Below are positions 46,506 to 57,779 of a stretch of 64,000 bases of DNA, piece by piece. The translations under genes were made by a program, and so were the position numbers. Source of the DNA: Hygrocybe punicea (lineage: Eukaryota > Basidiomycota > Agaricomycetes > Agaricales > Hygrophoraceae); contig OY744473.1 in NCBI GenBank assembly GCA_963556145.1, positions 2,666,001 to 2,730,000 on the forward strand, given 5' to 3'. Every line of letters starts with the position of its first letter. The first letter of the stretch is position 1. The notes under the pieces were generated by a model. That model worked only from the letters and a program-made list of their open reading frames with translations. It was not told the DNA's origin and ran no database searches.

Positions 46506-46697
46506 TTTGTTAGGTTGTGATGAGCCACTCTACCACAAGAGAGTATGGACTTAATAGATTTCGAAGATTGTGGCTGATTGTTTGTATCTATTTGTCCCAA
46601 AGCGGTCAAACCTGGTGTGGGGATCACTGTGTATCCTCAGTATTCACAGTGATCTCCAACCAGGTAAGTAGTGTAGTTTTGTATCACACAATATATT
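46506..46697 (+). repeat. Short interspersed repeat (about 190 bp), copy 2
   Basis: Reverse complement of 24173-24360, starting TGATTTGTTAGG and ending ATCACACAATATATT. It has the hairpin GTGATC...GATCAC around CCTCAG. It stands exactly at the break of the Helitron E frame and just before the Helitron-like start at 46700. No target duplication could be read. Confidence 0.5.
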
Positions 46698-46699
46698 AG

Positions 46700-47384
46700 T
46701 TACGAGTTCTTCCATTTAAGGAAAACTCGTTCTTATACACTGGGTTTCCAGTCTGTTTGGTGATTCATTCATTTATTCATTCCAGGGACTGAGCAAAAAT
46801 TGTGTCCCAATATGGTAACTGAGTTCAAAATCCCGTTTGACTGGTTTCATGTCAGAATTCAAAGCCTCTATTGACTTGCACACTGACCAGATTTGACAAG
46901 GAGGATGTCATGGGGACTGTCCTGCTGGAAAAAAATTATGTAGGGGATCTGGTATGTTTTGGACTCCCTGTGAGCTATCTTTTGCCAAGGAAATGAGTAT
47001 AGATACAATAACTCATATTATACTGCAAATAAAAATGTGATAATTTCCAAGTATATTCTACTGGATGTATGCTACACTTTTGTCCACTGGAGGCAGTTGT
47101 AAAATGTGATATCTGAGTCTCTAGAATGCAAACAAGGAAGGGTGGTCTGGAGTTGTGGCTGAAATTTGAGTGGAGTCTGAAATGCGCAGGGAGAGCTTTC
47201 GAGCTCAGTTACGTGCAAAACCTGCGGCTCAACAGCAAGATTGTCGGGCGGTGGTGTAGACCAAGGTAAGTACGTAGTTTGTTTTCTTTGGTCTGGTACT
47301 GATGTCTGCACCCCCCGCACCTCATCTGTGCTGAAAACGAGGGGTTGGGGGGTCTCAGGACCACACGCTCCCATCATTTGCCCA
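46700..47384 (+). mobile_element. Helitron-like unit Y, left part
   Basis: Same start and block order as unit X: TTACGAGTTCTTCC with GGAAAACTCG, ACTGGGTTTCCAG, CAGGGACTGAGCAAAAATTG and ATTGACTTGCACACTG, with a few small differences. It contains the empty site of hAT copy 2 (AAGCCTCTATTGAC near 46863-46876). It runs up to the TIR element at 47385 and resumes at 57928. Confidence 0.65.
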
Positions 47385-47639
47385 CAGTAGACCCAGTCAT
47401 TTTGGTTAACCCAATCGCAGATATAGTTGCAAAAGGTAGGTACACATAGCCCAGTTGCTTGCTGGGGGGGTAGGTTAACCCAAAAGACAGCTCTTGCTGG
47501 GGAAATGTGGGGTGGTAGGTTGACCCAGGTACAGCTATTGCTGGTCAAGGGTGGCTGGGTGGGTCAACCCAGTGTCAGCTCTGCCATGGGGTAGGTTAAC
47601 CCAGGACAGCAATTCTGGATTGGTTGGGTTGACCCAGGT

Positions 47640-48210
47640 CCAGTTGTTCAAGCAATGTGGGTTGACCTGGCTGCAGCTATTGCTGCAGCACTGGGTTGAC
47701 CAGGATCCAGCTATTGCTGCAGCACTGGGTTGACCCAGGTCCAGATATTGCTGCAGCACCGGGTTGACCCAGATCCAGCGGTTGCTGCAGGGCTTGGGTT
47801 GACTGGGGTCCAGCTATTGCTGCAGCACTGGGTTGACCGTGGTCCAGATATTGCTGCAGCGCCAGGTTGACCTGGGTCCAGCACTTGCTGCAGGGCTTGG
47901 GTTGACCAGGATCCAGCTTCTGCTGCAGCACTGGGTTGACTCCAAATATTGCTGCAGCACTGGGTTAACCCAGGTCCAGATATTGCTGCAGCACCATGTT
48001 GACCCAGATCCAGTGCTTGCTGCAGGGCTTGGGTTGACCAGGGTCCAGCTATTGCTGCAGGCTTGGGTTGACCTGGGTCCAGCACTTCCTGCAGGGCTTG
48101 GGTTGACCAGGATCCAGCTCTTGCTGTGGGGCTTGGGTTGATTGGGGTCCAGCTATTGCTGCAGCACTTGCTTTACTCAGGTCCAGCACTTGCTGTAGGG
48201 TAGGTTGACT
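47640..48210. repeat. 34-35 bp minisatellite in left TIR
   Basis: The unit is ATTGCTGCAGCACTGGGTTG plus ACCCAGGTCCAG(A/C)T or CAGGATCCAGCT, with some units reading GCTGCAGGGCTTGGGTTGAC. There are about 15 units. The mirror array is at 51950-52500. They produce LQQ/QST/QPSAAAIAGS-like repeat proteins on the minus strand (left) and plus strand (right); these are artefacts of the repeat. Confidence 0.8.
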
Positions 48211-49399
48211 GGCGTCCGGCCTGTCCTGTAGCATTGCATTGATTGCAGACCCACTGATGTAGCAGGATTGGGTACATGAGGGTCCAGCTATTGCTCCAAT
48301 ATTGTGTTGTCATGGCCCTTCTCTTGCTGCAGAATTCGGTTGACCCTGGCCCAGCTCCCACTGCAGCATTGACTTGACCAGGGTCCAGCTTTTGCTGCAA
48401 TGTGGGCCCATGTCAGTGCAACGGATTGCACCACATCTCACTCTGCCTGCATGTATTTAATGTTGACAGCATTAACAGAGCTCACAGCAGCTCAAGCCAA
48501 TATTTATTCAGAAACTGCCATATATACAAAATAATCAAAATATTTCAATCTGTACTGAACATAAATGTACCATGTCATATAATTTGAATGCAATTATTAA
48601 AAGCACAGGGAATAGCAAAATTACACAATTATCATTTTGACAATGCACAATATCTTACTTTTACTATCAGCTATCAGCCATGTCAGGAGTTACTTATCCC
48701 TAACGACAATCTATGGCAAAACCAGAAATTACCCCATTTGGAATATTGTGCTTTTCTATTTAATATTGCTCAATTCTCTTTTGGAATATATATAACCTCA
48801 CTATTACTTAAAATACACACATACATTTAATGATTATTAAAATACATAATTAAATAGTAAAGGCAGGAGGCAGGTGGGTGGGTGTGGAGTGGGAGGAAGG
48901 TGGGAGTGGGAGTAGAGGAAGGTGGGAGTGGGAGAAGGGAGTAGGAGTGGGCAAAGTAGGAAGGTGAGAAGGCAGGAGGGAAGGGCAGCAGGGAGACAGA
49001 GACGGAGATGGAGAGAGACGGAGACGGAGACGGAGAGAGACAGACACGGACACCGACACCGACACGGACACGGAGAGGGAGAGGGAGAGGGAGGAGTGGG
49101 AGTAGGGGTGGGATGTACATACCTCTCTCGTGCCCGTCATCCTCGTCCTCGTCGTCTGCGTCTCCGCCATCGTTGTCCTCGTTGTCTTCGTCTTCGTCTC
49201 CGCCGTCCTCATCCTCGTTGTCTTCGTCTGCGTCTCAGCCGTCCTCATCCCCGTCGTCCCCGTCCCTGTCGTTCCCGTTCCCAGTCATTCTTGTCATTGT
49301 TGTCATTGTCGTCGTTGTCATCGTCATCCGCGGCTCCGTACCCGTCATCGTCCTCATCGTCCCCTGGATGGTTGTCGTCGTCCTGGACGGTCGTCGTCA

Positions 49400-49858
49400 T
49401 CCCCCTGAGGGTCGTCGTCGTCTCCGTCATCCAGTTGTCCTGTCGCTATCCTTCTCCGTCCCGTCATCGTCCCCTGGCCGGCCGTCTCTGCCCTCGTCGT
49501 CTTTGTCGTCGTCGTTGCCTGCCATCCGTTGTTTCGGCCCTTGAGTTGGACGTTGACGTGACGTGTGCGTGTTGCGGGGCATTCCCGGCACGGCAGTGAG
49601 AAAGTTCTACATAAAAATAACAATATTAGTTAGCATAGTAATAGATAGTAAGTTTTGAGACTTGTACTTACCTTCTACTTGATGTTGTTGCTGTCGCCGT
49701 TCTCGTGGACGCATCGTGGAGTACGCGACGATTTGAACCCACGCCGGAGGTTGCCAATTGCCCAAACGGGCGCGAGTTGCCTTATATGTAACCAAGATCT
49801 TACTTTTCTCAGTGTAATTGCATGGAGCACAACAACTGTGTAACACATTTAAGACCAT
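49400..49858 (-). pseudogene. Left-arm gene of the TIR element (probably degenerate)
   Basis: Starts MVLNVLHSCC at 49858, with the phrase ATRARLGNWQPPAWVQI and a basic tail, donor GGTAAGTAC near 49670 and acceptor TTATGTAG near 49612, then a D/T/R-rich exon. It is the reversed counterpart of 50456-51062, since both have TR-x2-LG-x-WQ and a GTT CAA step. The frame across the junction gives a shorter, basic end (RRRQRRRGQRR), so this copy may be altered. Confidence 0.4.
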
Positions 49859-50455
49859 GTACGGATAGAATTAGCCTCTAACTACATCCTCCCCAAATTT
49901 TGTATTTTATTATGCCCTACATAGAGAGATATCCATGATTCATTAATACCTCCCTTCCAATTTCAGACCCTTAAGGTGCAACATTACCAATATTGCTCTG
50001 AAAAATATGAGAATAATCGTGAAACTACTATGTAAAGTATCTATTGTATTGATAATCAGTGCCTGGCACTTGGTGGTCCCAGACATCTGTTGTAGCCAAG
50101 AAATGACAGGTTCAAAGTAAAGCAGCTAGTTTGGATTTTGACTTCAGTTGAGGTGTGGCCCAGCCACAATGCACAATTCTGTGCATTTGCTGGCTGCAAC
50201 ATAGGTCCTGGTCCACCAACAATCAGGCACTTATTTGTACCACAATGAGTACTTATTCAAGTACTCCTTAGATTAATTCCAGACTTTTAAGACAAAGTTA
50301 GATCATGAAGGGGCAAATTCTGGCAGAGGAATGGAATAAATTGTGAATAGCTCTTTATGCAGGGCCAAATAAAATAGGAAATTTGAGATGAGAGTAGGTA
50401 TACTATATTTACATCTTTTGAGGGTCTCACTTGGGGTATACATGCCTTGTTGTGC

Positions 50456-51062
50456 ATGCCAGAAGATTCAAAAACTTCAGCCACACTTCCATGTTTGGAA
50501 ACTCGAACCCATTTGGGAAGTTGGCAACTGCTGGTTGGCGTTCAACTCCTTCATTTTCAACAACACGAAATGGGTGCAGAAGAGTACCTGAGGTAGGTCT
50601 TTTTGTAATTTTTTTGTAAGTTGTGTGCTAATGATTATTAATGATTGCAGCTACACCCAGGACAAACACAGGCGAACCCGAACCGCAACCAACACCAGCC
50701 CAGAAAACAACGCCACGGCCACCCCAGCAAACAGAACGGATGCCGATGAAAATGGCCACAGAAACGAGGCCGGGTACGAGGATGCGCCAACGACCGAGAC
50801 AGATGGCCGAGACAGCCACAGCGGCAAAGACGACGGCGAGGGCACATACGAGCCCGAGAATGGTGATGGGGATGGAGACGGCCAGCGAGGAGATGACAGG
50901 ATGACGACAACGACAACGACGATCCAGCGGACGATGAGGACTGGGAGGGATGACGACATCCACGAGGACGGTGGCGACAATGAGGGGAATGATGGGAACG
51001 GGAACGACAGGGACCGGAACGTGGGGACAGGGATGATGGGGACAGGGATGGCGGAGACGTAG
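50456..51062 (+). CDS. Two-exon gene inside the TIR element (182 aa, unknown function)
   Basis: Exon 1 50456-50592 starts ATG CCA GAA and codes MPEDSKTSATLPCLETRTHL and on to AEEYL. Intron 50593-50650 (GTAGGT...TGATTGCAG, with TGCTAATGATT as a branch-like site). Exon 2 50651-51062 runs open to TAG. The N-terminal part has THLGSWQLLVGVQ; the C-terminal part is hydrophilic and low in complexity, rich in D, G, N, T (for example ENGDGDGDGQRGDD). No domain recognised. It is transcribed outward toward the right arm, and the other arm has a diverged partner. It may be a DNA-binding or packaging accessory protein of the element, but that is a guess. Confidence 0.5.
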
Positions 51063-52630
51063 ACAAAGACGACGAGGATGAGGGGAACGCAACAGGTATG
51101 TACATCCCACTCTCCTCCGTCTCCTCCTCCGTCTCCGTCTCCGTCTCTGTCTCCGTCTCTGTCTCCCTGCTGCCCTTCCCTCCTGCCTGCTCACCTTCCT
51201 ACTTTGCCCACTCCCACTCCCTTCTCCCACTCCCACCTTCCTCTACTCCCACTCCCACCTTCCTCCCACTCCACACCCACCCACCTGCCTCCTGCCTTTA
51301 CTATTTAATTATGTATTTTAATAATCATTAAATGTATGTGTGTATTTTAAGTAATAGTGAGGTTATATATATTCCAAAAGAGAATTGAGCAATATTAAAT
51401 AGAAAAGCACAATATTCCAAATGGGGTAATTTCTGGTTTTGCCATAGATTGTCGTTAGGGATAAGTAACTCCTGACATGGCTGATAGCTGATAGTAAAAG
51501 TAAGATATTGTGCATTGTCAAAATGATAATTGTGTAATTTTGCTATTCCCTGTGCTTTTAATAATTGCATTCAAATTATATGACATGGTACATTTATGTT
51601 CAGTACAGATTGAAATATTTTGATTATTTTGTATATATGGCAGTTTCTGAATAAATATTGGCTTGAGCTGCTGTGAGCTCTGTTAATGCTGTCAACATTA
51701 AATACATGCAGGCAGAGTGAGATGTGGTGCAATCCGTTGCACTGACATGGGCCCACATTGCAGCAAAAGCTGGACCCTGGTCAAGTCAATGCTGCAGTGG
51801 GAGCTGGGCCAGGGTCAACCGAATTCTGCAGCAAGAGAAGGGCCATGACAACACAATATTGGAGCAATAGCTGGACCCTCATGTACCCAATCCTGCTACA
51901 TCAGTGGGTCTGCAATCAATGCAATGCTACAGGACAGGCCGGACGCCAGTCAACCTACCCTACAGCAAGTGCTGGACCTGAGTAAAGCAAGTGCTGCAGC
52001 AATAGCTGGACCCCAATCAACCCAAGCCCCACAGCAAGAGCTGGATCCTGGTCAACCCAAGCCCTGCAGGAAGTGCTGGACCCAGGTCAACCCAAGCCTG
52101 CAGCAATAGCTGGACCCTGGTCAACCCAAGCCCTGCAGCAAGCACTGGATCTGGGTCAACATGGTGCTGCAGCAATATCTGGACCTGGGTTAACCCAGTG
52201 CTGCAGCAATATTTGGAGTCAACCCAGTGCTGCAGCAGGAGCTGGATCCTGGTCAACCCAAGCCCTGCAGCAAGTGCTGGACCCAGGTCAACCTGGCGCT
52301 GCAGCAATATCTGGACCACGGTCAACCCAGTGCTGCAGCAATAGCTGGACCCCAGTCAACCCAAGCCCTGCAGCAACCGCTGGATCTGGGTCAACCCGGT
52401 GCTGCAGCAATATCTGGACCTGGGTCAACCCAGTGCTGCAGCAATAGCTGGATCCTGGTCAACCCAGTGCTGCAGCAATAGCTGCAGCCAGGTCAACCCA
52501 CATTGCTTGAACAACTGGACCTGGGTCAACCCAACCAATCCAGAATTGCTGTCCTGGGTTAACCTACCCCATGGCAGAGCTGACACTGGGTTGACCCACC
52601 CAGCCACCCTTGACCAGCAATAGCTGTACC

Positions 52631-52970
52631 TGTTAGATTTCGAGAGCTATAAAATGACTCAGCGTTTGCGGGAGTCAAACGGCTAGTAATATTTACCTAT
52701 AAAATGACTACACGAGTTATAAGTAAACTAAGGTAAGAAAAGCTGGTATGTGGCTCACCTCAGCGTTTGCGTGAGTCAAACGGCTGAGGTGGGCGAGTAT
52801 TCTACAGTAAGCTAAATAGTAAAATAGTCGCCTAGCGACGAAACGCAATGACTCTATCACTACGCGTGTAAAACTAATCATGTGGTGAATAAATAACAAA
52901 TGTCCATGTTAGATGAAAATGACCATAACAAATTTGCTTCGGGCTTCGGCACGAGCTTGTGATTCCAACA
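52631..52970 (-). repeat. 3' LTR of the copia element
   Basis: 340 bp. On the element strand it begins TGTTGGAATCAC and ends AAATCTAACA. Compared with the other LTR it has GTGAG for GGGAG, CTACAG for CTATAG, AAACGC for AAATGC and TACGCG for TACGTG. Confidence 0.95.
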
Positions 52971-52980
52971 CTCCCCCTCA
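52971..52980 (-). other. Polypurine tract of the copia element
   Basis: On the element strand, TGAGGGGGAG directly before the 3' LTR; the TGA is also the stop codon of the polyprotein. It fits the usual priming site for plus-strand DNA synthesis. Confidence 0.75.
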
Positions 52981-55900
52981 AGCCGTGCGAAGGCCGAGTT
53001 CAGCAGCGAAGTGCTTCGCTTTAGCGGAGGGTAACGGTTTCGTGAGTGTGTCAGCAACCATGTCTTCGGTAGGGCAGTAAATGAGCTTGAGGGAACCCTT
53101 TTCAATGACCCAGCGAATAAAATGGAATCGGATGTCGATGTGCTTCATCCGGGCATGATACTGGTGGTCTTTCGAGAGCGCGATGGCAGACTGGTTGTCT
53201 GAATAAAGGATGGTGGAATCCGAGAGGGAGCCGAAGGTTTCACTGATGAATGTGCGCAGCCATAAGGCTTCTTTTGCTGCATGAGTAATGGCGACGTATT
53301 CGGCTTCGGTCATGGATAAGACAACAATTTCTTGACGCTTCGAGCTCCAGGAAACGGCTCCGCCATCGATGAGGAATGCGTAGCCCGAGATCGTGTGCCG
53401 GTCGTCTTGCATACTTCCATCCGCGTCAGCATAACCAACAAGGTCATGTGATCCAGTCGCGTCTCGCGTCTCGCGGCCAAAGGTGAGCCATAACTCAATG
53501 GTCCCTTTTAGATAACGAAAAACTCTCTTCACAGCTTCCCAATGTGCGCGGCCAGGGTTTTGCGAGAACCGGGACAGGATTGCAACAGCAAAAGCGATGT
53601 CAGGACATGTGCCAACAGCAGCATACATCAATGAACCAACAGCCTCGCGATACGGCACGTCTCGCATGTCGGCAAGCTCACGCGAGGTGACGGGGGATTG
53701 AGCGTTCGATAGCCACGCGCTGGGTTCCATCGGTGAGGCAAGTGGTTTTGCATCTTCGAGGCCGAAACGTTTGATGATGGACTCGATGTAGGACTTTTGT
53801 GAAAGCGTTATCGTACGATTTTCACGGTCACGGTCACGTCGCACCTCGATGCCAAGCAGCCAATGGATTTCGCCTAGGTCAGTAATCTCCAGTTCTGCCC
53901 GCAACTTTCTCTTAACTTCGTCCATTAAAACTTTACCACTAGTCACCACAGTCAAATCGTCCACATGCACAACGAAGATAATTATTTCGCGTCCGGATCG
54001 GCGAAAAAATACGGCATGGTCGACCTCACATCGCGTTAAGCTGAATAGCGTCTTCAGGACCTCGAAAAGTTTTTCGTACCAACAGCGCCTGCTCTGTTTC
54101 AAGCCATAGATGCATTTCTTCAAGCGGAGCACTTTGCTGCGGTCATATGGCATGTTGGGGGACTGCCGCATGTGAATGACCTCATTTTCTTCGAGTACCC
54201 CATTCAGGTAAGCCCCCTTGACATCTACTTGATGTATTTCGAGATCGAGACGCGCTGCAATAGCCAAAACGGTGCGGATTGACGCTAACTTAGCAACAGG
54301 TGCAAAAGTATCGAAGTAGTCGACCCCAGGGACTTGTGAAAAACCCTGCGCAACAAGGCGCGCCTTGAAGCGTTCGATTTCGCCGGCTGCGTTCTTCTTG
54401 ATACGGAATACCCATTTGCTGCCAACAATATTTGCATTGGGAGGGGCTTCAACAACTTCCCACGTGCCGGCCTTTTCGAGCATTCTAATTTCTTCCTGGA
54501 TGGCTTGTTCCCAATGGAGCCAGTCCAGGCTTCGCTTCGCTTCAGCAAGGGTTCGTGGCTCAATAGCCTCCGCATCAGCAGTCATAGCGACCAGGACATA
54601 TTCGTCTTCACCATCAAGGGTCTCGAATTCAATGGCGATGTTGGACTCAGGCGCTTGGAGGCCAACAGGTAAGTCGTTTCTGCTTGCAAGGCCAGTGGCT
54701 GACCCTTTGCCGTCAAGGATATCGAGGACGTACTGAGTGGGACGGCGATCACGTTTCGGACGGGCTTCATGGGTAGCGGGCTGTGGGGAGGCGGGGCGCG
54801 AATCAGCCCCTTCAGCAGTAGGCGGCACCTCAAGAACAGGATCAGGCACTTCGAGAGCAGGCTTGGTAGATGTGGAGAGCTTGGCTGAGCTACCACTCTC
54901 CCCCTCAAGCGACACATCATCCACCAAAATGAAAGGTGTGTCTCCATTAAACTTGACACTCCGTTCGACGGTAACGGACCGTTTCTCGGGCCAATAAATA
55001 CGGTGGCCCTTGCTCTCGTCATCGAAACCTACCCAGCAGCCCTCTCGTGCACGCCAGTCAAGCTTTGACTGGGAGGCATCATGCACCCATGCGCGGCAAC
55101 CCCATTCGTGCAAGGCCGATAGATTTGGCTTCTTACCAGTAGCGGCTTCGAAAGGAGTCCTACCGTCCAAAGCCTTCATCGATGTCCGATTCTTCAGCCA
55201 AACAGCATGTCTGACAGCTTCGCCCCACAGAGACTTAGGGAGACCACTTGAATGAAGCATCGCACGGACTTTCTCAACAAGGATGCCATTTAAACGCTCA
55301 GAGACGCCGTTCTCCTCTGAGGTGTCATGCACGGTCAGTTTATGCGTTGTTCCATGATCCGCGAGATGTTTGATGAACTTTCCGCTCAGGTACTCGCCGC
55401 CTCTATCAGATCGGAGAGTCTTGATGGGGGCATCGTGGTGAGTCTTTACCCATGCTTCATATTGCAAGTAAGCAGTGAAGGTCTCGGATTTCTTGCGGAG
55501 CAGGTACAAATGAGTCTCGCGGGTGGCATGATCTGTGAAGGTGACATAATAAAGGCGACCGCCAAGGGTTTGGACAGGTGAGGGTCCCCACACATCAGAG
55601 TGGATCTCGGCACCATACTCTGTTGCACGCTCACCCTCTCGCACCTTAGGCACAGGTTGACGCTTTGACTTGGCATGGACACAGGACTCGCAAAATGTGG
55701 ATTCGGAGGCAGACGTGTCCAAAGACACTCCAGTGACAAAACCCTTCTCAACGAGGCGCTTTGCCGAGGCAGGTGAAATGTGGCCCATGAGGCGGTGCAG
55801 CTCCATTACGGTGAGCTTATCTGTGGCAGAATTGGCTTGCTCATTGACTGATTCATGAACAACACGATATAGTCCCTTCGTCTTGGGAAAATCACCAACC

Positions 55901-57435
55901 ACATCACCGTTTCCATCGCGAATTTCACAATGGCCACCTCCAAAGGTAGTAGAGTAACCAGCGTCGTCGATACGGCCTATCGAGACCAGGGTAAAGCCTA
56001 TCTCGGGTGAATATAAGACTTCGGTAAGCCTCATTTTCGACCTGTTCATGCCATTCAGAACCTCAATGACCATCTCGCCTACCCCCGTAGCTTTGAACTT
56101 TTGCTGGTTAGCGGCGTTAATAGCTTTCGGGGGAATCTCTTGATAGGTGGAAAAAGATTCGCGGTAAGGGGAAAGATGTTGCGTTGTGCCAGAATCAAAC
56201 AACTCAATTATTTTATTTGGCATGACAGGACCCGAATGACTGAGTGCTGCAATGTCGAGGGGTGTAAAGGCTTCGACGCCTGAATCAGGATGGAGGGGAG
56301 GTGCCTCGTCATCGGGGACTTCTTCAATGGTGACACAACGTGAAGCGGGAGTGGGTTCAATGTCGACAAAAGAGCTGGTATCGCTGTTGTCGATTTCACT
56401 GAAGGTTTCAGAGACATCATCAATCTCTGTAAGTTCCCCCTCGCTCTCGCTGCTGTCGCTGACATCTTCTAAAGCAGGGAGATCATCGTCGAAGTCAAAT
56501 AAGTCCGAATCAAGGTAAGCACTCCACACGCCATCTTCCTCATTGTCAACTGTTGCGTTTGCAGACTCTGGCATCTTTCCTTTAGGGGCAGAACGTGGGG
56601 AGTCCTTTCCTTTCAGAATGGGCTTATGGGCATCATCCGACTTCGGACTTGGGCATTGGTCACGGCGGTGACCGGTGCCACCACAGTTCCAGCACACGAG
56701 TTTCGAAGATGAGTGGGGCTTCGAATCGCCAGCACCAGAACGGTTTTTCGAAACTGTTTTTGCGCTTGGGTACGCCATAAGAGCCACATCCTTATCCCTC
56801 GACTTCTCTGGCTTGCTGAAAATAGTCTGGTTGTCGTATTCTTCCAGCAAGTAAGTTTTCATGGTATCGGGATCCAGGGTCTTGCCAACGAGGTGTGCAG
56901 CGGCAGCCAAACTGGAAACGAAACTGGCATATTCCTTGGGAAGGGATTTAATAATCACGGAAGTGTACTCTTTGTCATCAATGGCAACGCCCACAGACGC
57001 AAGTTCTTCCCACATCTCTGACATCTTGTCGAGGTGTGTACGCAGGTTTCCCTTGTCGGCACACCGAAGGGACATGAATTTGGAGCGTAGATTTGCCTGG
57101 ACAATGGCAGACTTCTGCTCAAATTCCGTGGAGATCAGCTTCCACATTTCGGCAACGGTGGACTTTCGGATAATCTTTCGAAGAGTCGAATCGCGGAGAC
57201 GTTGACCTAGCATGTGTCGTGCAAGGTTTTCATCCTTCTCCCACTGCTCCAAACCAGCATCACCAGTCGCAGGCCTGACCTTTTTGCCAAGCAAGTGTCC
57301 ATCGACATTTTTCGATGCCAGGGCCCACTCAAGACGCGTCTTGAAAATAACCCAGTTACGGCCATCGGGCTCAAGCATCGGGACATTTTGTAAGTCATCT
57401 TTTACAACCGTTGTCGACATTGCGCCAGGGCTCAT
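52978..57435 (-). CDS. Copia Gag-Pol polyprotein (1485 aa)
   Basis: A single frame with all Ty1/copia parts in order. Gag about residues 20-220; CCHC zinc knuckle CWNCGGTGHRRDQC about 248-261; an acidic stretch; aspartic protease LFDSGTTQH about 412-420; integrase zinc-binding HHCC (HRLMGH...CESCVH) about 546-585; integrase core with D (HSDVWGP), D (RSDRGGEY) and E (EENGVSERLN) about 605-720; reverse transcriptase from WEVVEAPPNANIVGSKWVF about 985 with QVDVKGAYLNG, GLKQSRRCW and HVDDL (HVDD in place of the usual YVDD); RNase H with YADADGS, TEAEY, YSDNQ and MVADTLTKPLP at the end. The integrase-before-RT order defines copia. The first ATG (57433-57435) falls in the primer-binding site; the second at 57418-57420 is the likelier start. 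It appears intact. Confidence 0.95.
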   Translation of the reverse strand: MSPGAMSTTVVKDDLQNVPMLEPDGRNWVIFKTRLEWALASKNVDGHLLGKKVRPATGDAGLEQWEKDENLARHMLGQRLRDSTLRKIIRKSTVAEMWKLISTEFEQKSAIVQANLRSKFMSLRCADKGNLRTHLDKMSEMWEELASVGVAIDDKEYTSVIIKSLPKEYASFVSSLAAAAHLVGKTLDPDTMKTYLLEEYDNQTIFSKPEKSRDKDVALMAYPSAKTVSKNRSGAGDSKPHSSSKLVCWNCGGTGHRRDQCPSPKSDDAHKPILKGKDSPRSAPKGKMPESANATVDNEEDGVWSAYLDSDLFDFDDDLPALEDVSDSSESEGELTEIDDVSETFSEIDNSDTSSFVDIEPTPASRCVTIEEVPDDEAPPLHPDSGVEAFTPLDIAALSHSGPVMPNKIIELFDSGTTQHLSPYRESFSTYQEIPPKAINAANQQKFKATGVGEMVIEVLNGMNRSKMRLTEVLYSPEIGFTLVSIGRIDDAGYSTTFGGGHCEIRDGNGDVVGDFPKTKGLYRVVHESVNEQANSATDKLTVMELHRLMGHISPASAKRLVEKGFVTGVSLDTSASESTFCESCVHAKSKRQPVPKVREGERATEYGAEIHSDVWGPSPVQTLGGRLYYVTFTDHATRETHLYLLRKKSETFTAYLQYEAWVKTHHDAPIKTLRSDRGGEYLSGKFIKHLADHGTTHKLTVHDTSEENGVSERLNGILVEKVRAMLHSSGLPKSLWGEAVRHAVWLKNRTSMKALDGRTPFEAATGKKPNLSALHEWGCRAWVHDASQSKLDWRAREGCWVGFDDESKGHRIYWPEKRSVTVERSVKFNGDTPFILVDDVSLEGESGSSAKLSTSTKPALEVPDPVLEVPPTAEGADSRPASPQPATHEARPKRDRRPTQYVLDILDGKGSATGLASRNDLPVGLQAPESNIAIEFETLDGEDEYVLVAMTADAEAIEPRTLAEAKRSLDWLHWEQAIQEEIRMLEKAGTWEVVEAPPNANIVGSKWVFRIKKNAAGEIERFKARLVAQGFSQVPGVDYFDTFAPVAKLASIRTVLAIAARLDLEIHQVDVKGAYLNGVLEENEVIHMRQSPNMPYDRSKVLRLKKCIYGLKQSRRCWYEKLFEVLKTLFSLTRCEVDHAVFFRRSGREIIIFVVHVDDLTVVTSGKVLMDEVKRKLRAELEITDLGEIHWLLGIEVRRDRDRENRTITLSQKSYIESIIKRFGLEDAKPLASPMEPSAWLSNAQSPVTSRELADMRDVPYREAVGSLMYAAVGTCPDIAFAVAILSRFSQNPGRAHWEAVKRVFRYLKGTIELWLTFGRETRDATGSHDLVGYADADGSMQDDRHTISGYAFLIDGGAVSWSSKRQEIVVLSMTEAEYVAITHAAKEALWLRTFISETFGSLSDSTILYSDNQSAIALSKDHQYHARMKHIDIRFHFIRWVIEKGSLKLIYCPTEDMVADTLTKPLPSAKAKHFAAELGLRTA

Positions 57436-57439
57436 AACC
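57428..57439 (-). other. Primer-binding site of the copia element
   Basis: On the plus strand GGGCTCATAACC lies directly inside the 5' LTR. It matches the anticodon loop region of initiator methionine tRNA, as in the half-tRNA priming known for copia-like elements, so an internally cut tRNA is the likely primer. Confidence 0.7.
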
Positions 57440-57779
57440 TGTTAGATTTCGAGAGCTATAAAATGACTCAGCGTTTGCGGGAGTCAAACGGCTAGTAATA
57501 TTTACCTATAAAATGACTACACGAGTTATAAGTAAACTAAGGTAAGAAAAGCTGGTATGTGGCTCACCTCAGCGTTTGCGGGAGTCAAACGGCTGAGGTG
57601 GGCGAGTATTCTATAGTAAGCTAAATAGTAAAATAGTCGCCTAGCGACGAAATGCAATGACTCTATCACTACGTGTGTAAAACTAATCATGTGGTGAATA
57701 AATAACAAATGTCCATGTTAGATGAAAATGACCATAACAAATTTGCTTCGGGCTTCGGCACGAGCTTGTGATTCCAACA
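57440..57779 (-). repeat. 5' LTR of the copia element
   Basis: 340 bp, the same as 52631-52970 except at four positions. Flanked on its outside by GTACC at 57780-57784. CATTTTATAG near its end on the element strand could be part of the promoter, but that is only a guess. Confidence 0.95.

Larger units (their letters stand above)
52631..57779 (-). mobile_element. Intact Ty1/copia LTR retrotransposon (5149 bp)
   Basis: LTRs of 340 bp (52631-52970 and 57440-57779) with TG...CA ends (TGTTAGATTTCG...GATTCCAACA on the plus strand) and 5-bp duplication GTACC (52626-52630 and 57780-57784). The two LTRs differ at four positions by eye, about 1.2 percent, so the insertion is young. One uninterrupted polyprotein lies between them on the minus strand. 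It sits in the right arm of the 47385-57927 element; the left arm shows the unoccupied sequence (CAGGTACAGCTATTGC near 47527). All parts needed for transposition appear present. Confidence 0.95.

Noticed and set aside
47640..48210. Regular 34-bp repeats that might look like a CRISPR array
   Set aside because: Units are contiguous with no unique spacers, the host is a eukaryote, and the array is mirrored in the other arm of a transposon.
48850..49250. GA/CT-rich open frames (Ser/Arg or Glu/Thr repeats) as genes
   Set aside because: Simple-sequence repeats (GGAGAC)n within the TIR; open in several frames, not conserved between arms.
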